Part shown: positions 34,900-44,373 of the stretch, piece after piece
How the letters are laid out: every line of letters begins with the position of its first letter
How positions within the stretch are numbered: the stretch's first letter is position 1
Origin: Chara braunii
Taxonomy: Eukaryota; Streptophyta; Charophyceae; Charales; Characeae
DNA: 59,300 nt
Reading direction: 5' to 3'
NCBI GenBank assembly: GCA_003427395.1
Contig: BFEA01000264.1
Span: forward strand, 555,727 to 615,026
Notes under the pieces: model-generated
The model's database searches: none
Seen by the model: only the letters and a program-made list of their open reading frames with translations
Told to the model about the DNA's origin: nothing
Made by a program: the position numbers and the translations under genes

Positions 34900-35677
34900 G
34901 ATTTTCGACAGGATTCGATCTGATGTTCTGTGGTTCTACATCGGCTGTGTAATTTGCGGAGGTCAATCGATGTTTCTTAGGAGGCTGGAACCGTTTGATC
35001 TATTCGTGGAAGCCCTGGATTTTTTCAATGATTTCTCCCGAGGTGTTTGGATAGATGAATTCCCTTTATGAATGGACCTGAAGGTACTAGTCTTGTGGCC
35101 CTGGATAGTTACGATACGATTTTGGAGGATACACCTTTTAAGGTCCGGAGTTCAAAGCGGTTCAGAGTTCGGCTTAGTTTTTTATTTTCTGGTCTAAGTG
35201 GTTACTTTGCTTTTCCTATGACTAGAATTTTCTTCCAGTGGTTTTTGGTGTAGACCTACGCACGTATATAAAGAGGTAGCTGTTTATGAACAGTATCTCC
35301 GCGGTCCGAAAACCCCTGAGGAGTGTTGTATGGCAGACAACCAAAACATCGGGTCCATGCCGCCTGAGCTTCATGTTAATTTTTCATTATGAGTCTCGTT
35401 CGGGAGTTTTTGTATACTCGCGTACGGTTTTTCCTTTTCCTTTTTCTCCTTTTCTCCCTGTCTCTCTCCTTTCTTCTTTTGTCTTGCCTCTGTCCTCTGT
35501 TTACTCCAGGGTGTTTTTTTATTGTTGGGTCTCTTTGCATTTCAGCATTACCCTTGTTATCCAGGTTACGTCATCCATTGATGAATATTCATATCAACAC
35601 TTTAGCTCACGAAGTAACCGTCATAGGAGTCAGACTACGTGTTGTGTGGCTTCGTTGTCGTACTGTTATCATTGATA

Positions 35678-37088
35678 ATGGCTCAAACGGGTTCCAACGT
35701 GCGTACTTGCTTTCTTTGCGGTGACCCTAATCATTTCGCTCGCTGGTGTCCCCACCGAAATTCTGTTAATCTTAACTGTGTTAGCAATAACAACAATCTG
35801 GTTGGGGCTCCCTCGTCGGCCCCTCTACTGGCGTTGCCTTGTCCCCCTCCTCCTCCTCCTCCTTCTTTTAATGTTCCCTTTTCATCCACGATCGTGGCTA
35901 CTACTAATACGGGGTACAAAGAGGCCGGTTGGTTTCAGACCAATCAGTGTGTGTCTGTTCTGGAGGAAACGGTGGCACTGATGAAGGTTCGATATGATTC
36001 CGAAGTCGCCAGAGAAAACGCCAAGAAGGCTAAAGAAGAGAAGACACGGAAGGAAAAAGAAGAAGAAGAACGAAGGATGAAGGACAAGAAGGAGAGGGAA
36101 GAATTTCATGCACAATTTAGTGCTACTATGAATGCTAGGTTCGACAGTATCTGTGATTTGATGAAGGGTAAGAAGGATGCTGGTGTTAACGCGCTGGAGA
36201 TCGAAGGACTGAAGAAACAGATTGACAGTCTTCGGAGCACTCTGGCGCAAGCTTATGGCGGGGCCAGTACTTCGACTGTCAATCGTAATCAGGACGATGC
36301 AATTGCCTTGTTGATGAAGGAGCAAGAAGAATTGAAAGCAAAAATGAATTTGAACTGTTGGGGTGCAAAAGAAGATGAAGTTGATGGAGGATGAGATCCG
36401 TTCATTGAAGCTTATGCATGAAAGTGCTGTACAGGAGGCTGAGACGTGGAAACGGGAGGCGCTCCATTCTGGCAACAAACGGACTCATATTGCGTTGTCA
36501 CCTTCTGCCAAGAGTGGATTACAAGTCACTCCGGTGAAGTCTGCTGCTGGGAAGCGTACCTTAGGCGATCCGAGTCGACTGGTGAAACTTCATAACCTGG
36601 AGGTCAACGCATTGAAGGAATTGAGGTTGCAAGAATTGAATCGACGAAGAGAAGACGAACAACAACTTGCCGAAATGAAAGAACGGTTGACGAAGTTGGA
36701 ATCAGAGAAACAAACCCCACGTACCAATCTACGAGAAAGACTCGATGAGGTTGGGCGCTCTGCTGAAGGACGTACGGGCAAAGGCAAGAAAAAGTCGAGT
36801 GATCCGCTGATGGGAACAAGAGTGGCGCAATGTGAAGCGTTCATGAAGGAAACCAGAAAGGAGTTTCGGAACATGAAGAAGGATGACGTTGTTGCCATCT
36901 GCGATAAGGAAGGCATCAAGTACTCTACATTACACGAGTCGGTTACAAAGATTATTACTAAACGGGCTGATGCCGCATTTCCTAATAACAAGGGTAAGTC
37001 GATTTTTATCGAAGAGATCTCTGATGACGTCTGTGGAAAGGGAGGAGAAGGTGAAACCAATGATGGGAGGGATTCTGCTGAATCTTAG
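35678..37088 (+). pseudogene. Penelope-like element ORF1: CCHC knuckle plus coiled coil, one frameshift
   Basis: The start at ATG 35678 gives MAQTGSN, then CFLCGDPNHFARWC, a CX2CX4HX4C zinc knuckle that probably binds nucleic acid. A Pro-rich patch follows, then a long Lys/Glu coiled coil (about 35990-36330). The frame ends at TGA 36392, but the coiled coil goes on in frame 0 from about 36363 to the TAG at 37086, so one base has been gained or lost near 36360. Near the C-terminus, KKDDVVAICDKEGIKY resembles a SAP-like helix pair; that is a weak guess. ORF2 follows within 15 bp. A gag-like ORF1 is not a standard part of this class as far as I know. Confidence 0.75.
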
Positions 37089-37102
37089 AATCTCTCCCAA
37101 AC

Positions 37103-39996
37103 GTGACTAGTTTGTGGTTGGTCGCCAGGTCTTGTGCTCGAATTAGATACCAGTCATTCCGTCTGTTACGAGATAAGTTGTTGGATTCTCTCTTTCGGAT
37201 CGTTGTTATTGGTCTTATTCTTCATGGTGCAATTCCTTGGGCGTCAAAGCTGTCTCCTTATCTTTCTGAATGGTGGAAGTCCAATGATGCTGGTAGGGAT
37301 GTGGGTGGACCTTTGGTGTACGTTCTCATCTCTCCTTGGTGTCGTCATTTGTATGTTGGTAGTACTGGACGGAATCTTGATGTGCGATGGGCCGAGCATG
37401 TGTATAGAGTCAGTAGTCAGGACTTGGTGATTGAGGGGCGACGTAATGAGAGACTGTATCGATGGATGAGAAGGTGCGGGGCTCACCAGTACGTTGTTAT
37501 TCCTATCTGCAAATGTTCGGAGGAAGATCGGTTGAAAATAGAGAAATTCTTTATTCGACATTTCTGTCCGGATTTGAACTCTCAAGACAAACCAAAAAAG
37601 TGTAGACGCGCCGTTTGGGGAAAAGAGAGAGAAGGAAACAGCGGAGTAGATCGTTGGTTTTAACTGGTCCCTCCTCTTCTAAGCATGGGTTTTTATTCTT
37701 CCATTCGTCTGTTGGGATCGTTTCTACCAGTTTGCTTCACATCTTGAACCACTCCCGAGATAATCGGATTTGTAAGATCTCTGTTAGCTGTCTTGGTGGT
37801 TCCTTTTTGGTAGACAACTTAAAGGTTTTGAAACGTTGCTTCGGGTCCTCTGTTATTTCCTTCTGCTTTGGTCGTGATCAACTTCGAGATTCTCGGGGCT
37901 GGCTCGCCGATGGGGTCGTGCTGACCTTCCATTTTATTGTTCCCTCTTGTTCCAAGTCTCTCGCCTTCAAACCTCGTCTATCTCTTCTTCTTAGTAACCC
38001 CTCTTCTCGATTGGACTTACGTGAGTGGGAGTTTTGCAAATTAGTGTTTGCCTTTTCTACTGTTTGGTGCTTCCAAGAAAAATGGACAAGGGGGAGATTA
38101 AGGGTTATTCTCTCTAGGGTTATTTTGACACGGTTTGGCGTATCTGTCCGACAACAATTAGTCGTTCGCATTTTGTTCGATGATCGTTTTTGTAAATGTG
38201 AAATTCGTAAGGCCTGTGCCGGTATTGTTCGAAATCTTCACATTGACTCGGCATGGAAGGAGGTGCTCATTCGGAGGATGCGTATAGTGTGGTGTAGAAA
38301 TAGGACTGTTGGGGATCTGATCCACAATTTTTGGAGCTATGCCCAGGAAGAAAACTTTGAATGTAATTGCGCTAACTGTGACCTGGAGTTCCCCCGTATG
38401 GAAGGACAAGTGGCTTTCCGACTGAATTTTGTCAATCTTTTTCCGGAGTATATGAAGAATTCTAAGAATGTTCTCAGACCTTCTGTTGGGAACCTGGTGT
38501 CCACCATTTCTCGTTAGATCATTAAAGTTTTTAACTCTTGTGGTTTTTTTCCATCTATCCGCACTGAAGAGGTTGGTGATCTTTCCAGCTGTGTAACCTC
38601 TGTTTCTTCCGGATGTGTTAGTTTATCTGACGAGGTACTGTATCATTGTGGTCGAATTGGTCATTTTGTGTGTTCTCCCATCGACCACAATTTGGGGGAC
38701 ACGTTGGTCTTTTGTCCACTGTTGTATGGTCGAGGGATGAAGAAGTTGTTTTTGGAAAACCCGTCTTTTGTGAGGGTTGCAGAAAGTGAGAAGTCTGTGG
38801 TTGAGCATTGTGGCGCAAATTTTTGAAAGAAGTCTTTTCATAAGATTGGTCGTTGGGACAAGAACGGTTCGTTTGGTCAAGCCTATTGTTTGCCCAAACA
38901 TAAGGACATATCTCGATGGCGTCCTATTTGTCCGTCATACCCTAAAGGCGATGCACTAGCTAGTCGAAGGGTTTCTCGTGCGGTCAACATGATTATATGG
39001 AAACTACCGTCTTCTTGTCACTTTAATTTACGTTGCACTTTAGATCTCGTCCCCGACATTCGGTTGTTGAATGAATCCTTGGGAGAAAAGGAGGAGGTCG
39101 TTGGCGGCTCTTTTGACGTTAAATAAATGTTTTCTAATTTACCGCATGATTCTATTCTATGTGCGATGCAATGGGTCATTGACACTTGGGATAGCACAGG
39201 TTTTGTGGGAGTTATGGTCCGGAAACAAGGGAAACTCGTTATGTTGACTAAGGGAAGGTGCGAGGAGGGCTGGATTTTACTAAAGTTTTCTGATATTTTT
39301 TCCTTCATCAAATTCGAGCTCGACAACACCTTCGTCGTTGCTTCTGGTATTCTTTTGCGGCAAGTTGTCGGTATCCCCATGGGAAAGTCAACCAGTCCGA
39401 CGCTTGTATGTTTGTTGTGTGCTTTCAACGAGTTTACCTTCCTTCCGTTGCTTGACGCTGACCGAAAGTTGGTTCGTGAGTTTCGTATTGTGGACGATGT
39501 TTCTTTGTTTGTACGTTTTCGAAAAGACTGTGGACAGTCAAAGTTGAAAGCAAGGAATATACTTCGACAGTTCCAACAATGCTACGATGTTAATTTGGTT
39601 CTTGAGAGGACGGGTGAGGGTGACTGTTGGGACTTTGTTTTGTGCGTATTGAAGATTTTGAGAAATCCTTGTAAATTGATTTGTGTGGCTGTACACAAGA
39701 ATCAAAGAAGTGAGATTAATGATTCATTGTCTTTTCAAAGTATTCAAGATTACTCCTCATTCTCTAGCCGTCCGCAAAAAATGGCGGTGATCATCTCCTT
39801 CTTTCATCGTGCTCGGTCCTTCACTATTGTTCCGGGCCTGGAGGTTGCTTTCTTGTTCACATTGAAGGTTGAGCTTTGGAAACGTGGTTATCCTTACCAT
39901 TTTTTCGACAATGCTCTCGTGTCCTTTTCAACCAAATTCTCCGGTTGTTGGGACCATTGGCTTCCTTTTCTGACACAGTGGAGTCGTATCTTGTAA
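37103..39996 (+). pseudogene. Penelope-like element ORF2: GIY-YIG endonuclease, CxC linker, reverse transcriptase
   Basis: The first part (frame 2, no ATG before the nuclease) has VYVLI, then LYVGSTGRNLDVRWAEH and a Glu in SEEDRLKIEKFF, matching the GIY-YIG core: Tyr-Tyr, Arg, His, Glu. Frame 2 ends at 37663, and the rest is in frame 1 from 37606. Inside the overlap, at 37618-37624, lies GGGAAAA, placed as G-GGA-AAA in the incoming frame. The second part has CNCANC near 38362, GQAYCLPKHKDISRWRPICP, SFDVK with a stop after it, GIPMGKSTSP and RIVDDVSLF. Stops TAG 38515, TGA 38824 and TAA 39124 are CAG, CGA and GAA in the upstream copy. The RT is telomerase-related by class. Confidence 0.85.
37618..37624 (+). 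promoter_or_regulatory. Candidate -1 frameshift heptamer GGGAAAA
   Basis: The heptamer fits the X-XXY-YYZ pattern in the nuclease frame, and a -1 slip there enters the RT frame. It lies inside the only 55-base window in which the switch is possible. No convincing downstream pseudoknot was seen. A plain one-base deletion explains the frame change equally well. Confidence 0.35.
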
Positions 39997-40117
39997 AGAG
40001 GCACCGGTTTTCAAACGGGTTATTATTTTTTCGTTTGTTGTGCGGTTCGGGTCACTGGTGGAGACGTGCTTTATTGGCTCGGGGTTGGTTTTGAGAAGAT
40101 GTTTTTTGAGTCCTATT

Positions 40118-40372
40118 GTTTTTGAGGTTTTGTAGTCTTTGGTTGGGGTTTGAACTGGTGTTCTGTGATGCTTGTTGATGAATATGACTGGTCTTGAGGA
40201 TTAGGTCTTTCGAGTAGGAGACCTTGCTGTTTCCTGTCCATTTTTAGTCGTTTCAAGTAGGGTTTTTGAACTGGTGTTTTGTGGCGCTTGTTGATGAATA
40301 TGACTGGTCTTGAGGGTTAGGTCTTTCGAGTAGGGGACCTTTTTGTTTCCTGTCCATTTTTAGTCGTTTGGT
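40118..40372 (+). repeat. 118-bp tandem duplication in the element's 3' region
   Basis: Two units, marked by gaactggtgtt at 40151 and 40269, share tgttgatgaatatgactggt and tcgagtagg. Only the fuller copy shows them, because the adaptor join removed this part of the upstream copy. Confidence 0.85.
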
Positions 40373-41217
40373 TTTCTGACAGGTTTCGATCCGATGATTT
40401 TCAGACGGATTTCGATTTCATGATCTGCGTTTTCGAGCATAGGACTTATGGGTCTGGTTGAATTTGTGGTTTCAAACAGGGGACTTCTTGGAATCCTTTC
40501 TATTTCTAGTTCTTGTAGTTTTTCGACAGGATTCGATCTGATGTTCTGTGGTTCTACATCGGCTGTGTAATTTACGGAGGTCAATCGATGTTTTTTAGGA
40601 GGCTGGAACCTTTTGATCTATTCGTGGAAGCCCTGGATTTTTTCAATGATTTCTCCCGAGGTGTTTGGATAGATGAATTCCCTTTATGAATGGACCTGAA
40701 GGTACTAGTCTTGTGGCCCTGGATAGTTACGATACGATTTTGGAGGATACACCTTTTAAGGTCCGGAGTTCAAAGCGGTTTGGAGTTCGGCTTACTTTTT
40801 TATCTTCTAGTCTAAGTGGTTACTTTGCTTTTCCTTGGACTAGAATTTTCTTCCAGTGGTTTTTGGTGTAGACCTATGCACGTATATAAAGAGGTAGCTG
40901 TTTATGAACAGTATCTCCGCGGTCCGAAAACCCCTAAGGAGTGTTGTATGGCGGACAACCGAAACGTCGGGTCCACGCCGCCTGAGCGTCATGTTAATTT
41001 TTAATTATGAGTCGCGTTCGAGAGTTTTTGTATACTCGCTTACGGTTTTTTCTTTTCCTTTTTTTCCCTTTTTCCCTGTCTCTCTCCTTTTTTCTTATGT
41101 CTTGCCTCTGTCATCTATCTACTACAAGGTGTTTTTTGATTGTTGGGTCTCTTTGCATTTCAGCATTACCCTTGTTATCCAGGTTACGCCATTCATTGAT
41201 GAATGTTGATATCAACA

Positions 41218-41265
41218 CGTCCTGTCCAGATTTGACAGGTAATTGAATTGGTTGGGCTTAAAGAA
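41218..41265 (-). repeat. Right part of the split repeat, beginning with the target duplication
   Basis: It starts with CGTCCTG (41218-41224) and continues as the reverse complement of about 58361-58405: gacaggtaattgaattggtt, then gggctta. Joined to 32712-32792 less one duplication it would restore a site like the one at 58.4 kb. Confidence 0.88.
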
Positions 41266-41838
41266 TTAGCTACAGGTACCAATCTGCCTACCGTTTTCCC
41301 TCGAACACACGCACCCTGAAAATGAACGTATACAAGGGATGTTCGCAACCCTGTCAGGGTTGCGTTTTCCCCCGTGGAAGACATGTTTCGTCGTCGTTCG
41401 TTATGCCGGTCGTTCATTCCCGCTGGTTGGTCGTTGGAAGGCTCCAAAAATGCAGGCACAGGCAGGCAGGGCACTTTAGGGGCTACAATGGCAGTTTCTT
41501 TGGAAATAGTGGACCGGTAACTGCTCGTGGGACCACGCAGGGTTGGCGCAGGCCGCGGTCCTTGAGCTGCGAGTTTCAAAAAGGAAAGAGCGCGGGGGTT
41601 GGGGCGGAAAGTCCGAAACGACGCTGCCCGTGATATTTTCCTGGGAATCGGTAGGTGGCCGTGGTCTAAAATATTTTGAAACGGCGTGGGGGCCGCATGT
41701 CCTTGAAATTCAAATATGAAACGACGTGGACCCAGGCCTACAGCCTCATGCCCAGCCCACCCACTTCGGCACAATCGGCCTGGATGATTTTGTCTAAATC
41801 TGGAAACAGTTTTGAGCCAGATTCAGAAACAATGATGT

Positions 41839-41871
<33 letters not shown>

Positions 41872-42140
41872 TACACACACACACACACAGTGCCTCGCCA
41901 TAGCAAAAACGAAACAAACTACGGGCTGCGCACCCGTGCCCTTACGGTAAGTCAATTCGCAAACCTAAGGCTGCGGTATAGTGGGCTTTGGTGTCTGCGT
42001 CAAGGTGTCACATTTTCGGCGGCGGGCGACCAGGACGCAAAGTGGGTTTTTAGGGGGCAAAAGTTTGGGGGGGATCAGTCCTTGGCAAAATTGGGAACTA
42101 CCTACAGGCAGCTTTGGAATGACCGGGCCTTTTGGAAAAA
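41266..42140. other. Unassigned sequence with a 9-bp hairpin and CT/CA runs
   Basis: A perfect hairpin, gcaaccctg-t-cagggttgc, lies at 41345-41363. A CT run at about 41838-41866 passes into a CA run ending near 41890. No gene was recognised. Confidence 0.6.
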
Positions 42141-42146
42141 GCAAGG

Positions 42147-42240
42147 ACCGGTCCTAAGGTGGAAGTGGACCCCAAAAAGAAGTGGGGGGCGTTGGACCGG
42201 TCCTCGGTAGAAGCGGACCCCAAAAAAAAGTGAGGGCATG
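42147..42240. repeat. 49-bp tandem duplication
   Basis: Units starting at 42147 and 42196 share accggtcct, then gcggaccccaaaaa or gtggaccccaaaaa. The two copies have diverged by several bases. Confidence 0.75.
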
Positions 42241-42715
42241 TGAACTGCAAAAGGGCCCTCAGGCCCAGGCGTTGAGCCCTGTCTTCTCAAAACCGGGTGG
42301 TCGGCACAACGAAACAAACGTTTTCCAAGAGGAATCTTTGGTGATTTTCTGTGCTCAGACGAACCCGCAAAAAAATCTGAAATTTTGAGAATCCTTATAC
42401 GAGGTTCTGTTTTTCCCAGGAATAATATAAGAACATTTAAAAAAAATCATTTAGACTGCGAGATAATCGTCGCGCAGATTCAACACATTTTCCATTTTTG
42501 CCACTCAACCATGTGTGGGCCAACTAAAAAAGTACTCCAAATTCAGTGAGTTTTCGCACTCAAAAGAATGCATGAAAAAACCTGAAAATTGAAGAACTCG
42601 TAGATTTTGTTGTGATCTTTCCAGGAAATACGCTCAATAAATTAAAAAAAATCATTCTAATTGTGAAATAGATCGCGGCCGCAATTTGACCCATATTTCA
42701 ATTTTGCCATTCAGC

Positions 42716-42718
<3 letters not shown>

Positions 42719-42753
<35 letters not shown>

Positions 42754-42848
42754 GTAGGCCCCCCCCCTCCTCTCTCTCTCTCTCTTTCTTTCTCTCCCAC
42801 TCTCTGTCTCTCTCTCTCTCACTCATATTAACAAATGGAACAAAACTT

Positions 42849-42900
<52 letters not shown>

Positions 42901-43080
42901 CCCTTGGTAGCGCCCCCCCCTCCCTCTCTCTCTATATCTCTTTCTTTCTCTCTCTCTCACACTCATAATAATAAATGGATAAAAACTCACTCTCTCTCTC
43001 TCTCTCTCTCTCTCTGGTAGGCCCCCCCCTCCCTCTCTCTCTATTTCTTTCTCTCTCTCACACTCATAACAATAAATGGA

Positions 43081-43140
<60 letters not shown>
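42719..43140. repeat. CT-rich minisatellite of about 110-160 bp units
   Basis: Each unit has a CT run, tggtag, a C7 or longer run, another CT run, cactcata, aataaatgga and aaaact. Unit markers lie near 42750, 42905 and 43016. Unit length differs through the CT runs. Confidence 0.9.
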
Positions 43141-43142
<2 letters not shown>

Positions 43143-43255
43143 CTCTCTTGTGTTAGCTCTTAGTCTCATTGATTTGGCTACCTTAGGGCTGCGTTCCCTG
43201 CGCCCACGCCGTAGACAATTGGAACATTTTCGAAGTATCCTACCCCTGACTCGGT

Positions 43256-43398
43256 CCCACCTGCGCATTTTCGTTGTAGGAGGCTACCACGAAACGACTG
43301 GCGGGGTTCTAGGTACCATCGATTTCGTCAATCCATGGTCCTTAGGCGCCCGCCATTCGCTTCGTGATAGCCTCCTAAGCCGAAAATGCGCAGGTGGG
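43256..43398. repeat. 38-bp inverted repeat with 67-bp spacer
   Basis: Left arm 43256-43293 (cccacctgcgcattttcg onward) pairs with right arm 43361-43398 with about four mismatches. It may be a small fold-back element. No flanking duplication is clear. Confidence 0.85.
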
Positions 43399-43611
43399 AG
43401 CCAGCCCCGGGGCCGGTGAAGGGGATCTAGGTGACGGGGGTCTGTCCGAGAGGGCTATGCCAGCCTTCTCTGGATTCTCTGGATAGTTCGAATTTTTTTC
43501 AACGGATACCGTTGCGACGTCTACCCGGTAGCGCCTGCGGGAGGACTCCGACTGCGCTTGGTAGCACGCGGAGGGTACGGGCGGAACTCGAAGTGGAATG
43601 GAAACAGATGC

Positions 43612-43791
43612 TTCGCGAAGGTCGGATGGCTCCCTCTGGAAGAACGATCAATCCGCGACTTCGCTGGCGCGAATTTGCAGGGGGACAGGGCGATGGGCGC
43701 GAATGCGCCTTCGCGAATCATCCATCCAGTGGGAAAGGCAAGTTGTGGGTTGACCGCGATCGGGCGAACCCAATCGCCGATGTTTCGCGAA
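43612..43791 (+). promoter_or_regulatory. Three TTCGCGAA sites, possible heat-shock-factor half elements
   Basis: TTCGCGAA occurs at 43612-43619, 43710-43717 and 43784-43791, about 580-760 bp before the HSP90 ATG. TTCnnGAA is two of the three units of a heat-shock element. No complete three-unit element is seen, so the link to HSP90 heat induction is an inference. Confidence 0.35.
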
Positions 43792-44038
43792 GGTTGCATT
43801 CTCATTTTTCGGTTGTCTGGAGGACAGATGCGCGGGAGCGGGCTGGGACCAGGCGGTTTTCAGGAAGCCCCACTGCTATCTTCGAGCACGAGCAGGAACC
43901 CATATCCCATGGGCAAGGCTTAAAAGCAGCTAGACCCCACGCTGCGAGTGTCAAATTAAGGCAATCAGCTGTCGTCGCACTCGCCAATCCGTGCACCAGT
44001 CTGCGATCGGGAACACGAGTAATCTCTGCTGTTACGAT

Positions 44039-44047
44039 TTAGGGTTT
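44039..44047 (+). promoter_or_regulatory. Telo-box (reverse of AAACCCTAA)
   Basis: The sequence ttagggttt lies about 140 bp before the likely 5'-UTR splice donor. In plants this motif is often found near the transcription start of highly expressed genes, so the start of HSP90 transcription may be near here. Confidence 0.45.
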
Positions 44048-44184
44048 CAATCCGTTCGAACGCCCACTGTAGTCCGTGCCTACCCATCTCTATCTCTGCT
44101 TCACCGCAGTCGCGCGCGCAAGCGACGTCTCTCACCACTGTCCTTACGCAGTCGCTCGCTTCTGCTCACGCTCTAATCGCGCAG

Positions 44185-44367
44185 GTAAGCGCTCACGAGT
44201 CCTCTTGCGCGCCCTCTCTCACGCTGGTCTGAAGCACGCACTCACGCGCTTCTCTCACGCTGTACTGAAATCACGAATCAGCTTGTCTTAACGTTGTCAT
44301 CGCAGCGTAGGCACTTGCTCTCCCTCACGCTGGTTATTGTTGTTGTGGTGCGCAAAATTTTCAGCAG
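44185..44367 (+). other. Probable 5'-UTR intron of HSP90
   Basis: A strong donor, CAG|GTAAGC, lies with its GT at 44185. Acceptors ending in AG are at 44364 and 44367 (attttcag, cag), just before the ATG at 44374. The stretch contains several stops and no conserved coding frame. The splice was not confirmed. Confidence 0.6.
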
Positions 44368-44373
44368 GTCGTG

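Larger units (their letters stand above)
32793..35599 (+). mobile_element. 5'-truncated Penelope-like element, upstream tandem copy
   Basis: Homology to the fuller copy begins at a point equal to 38384, just after its CxC motif, and runs through the reverse transcriptase to the 3' end at atatcaaca. Reading in frame 0 it keeps SFDVKEMFSNLPHD (motif A), GIPMGKSTSP (motif B) and RIVDDVSLF (motif C). It has a TGA at 33576 and a frame change near 34120. From 34459 on, two adaptor sequences break it, and 34478-34861 partly duplicates 35099-35477. The order of pieces between 34459 and 34900 should not be trusted. A truncated copy ahead of a full one is the usual pseudo-LTR arrangement of this class. 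Confidence 0.85.
35600..41217 (+). mobile_element. Penelope-like element, fuller copy, with GIY-YIG upstream of the reverse transcriptase
   Basis: About 5.6 kb long. The order is: CCHC/coiled-coil ORF1 (35678-37088), GIY-YIG nuclease (37103-37660), linker with a CxC motif (CNC near 38362), reverse transcriptase (to 39996), and a 1.2-kb 3' region that is also present at the end of the upstream copy and so acts as a pseudo-LTR. A nuclease ahead of the RT, joined by a CxC linker, is the hallmark of the permuted N-terminal-EN Penelope-like clade (Chlamys in green algae and spike mosses, Naiads in animals). Three stops and two frame changes mean this copy is not active as read. Confidence 0.88.

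Noticed and set aside
35600-41217. An LTR retrotransposon
   Set aside because: The repeated ends are pseudo-LTRs from a tandem truncated copy. There is no integrase, protease or RNase H, and the RT and GIY-YIG motifs are Penelope-like.
43431-44042. A 203-codon frame just upstream of HSP90
   Set aside because: No motif, overlapping frames on both strands, and it lies in the probable promoter and leader.
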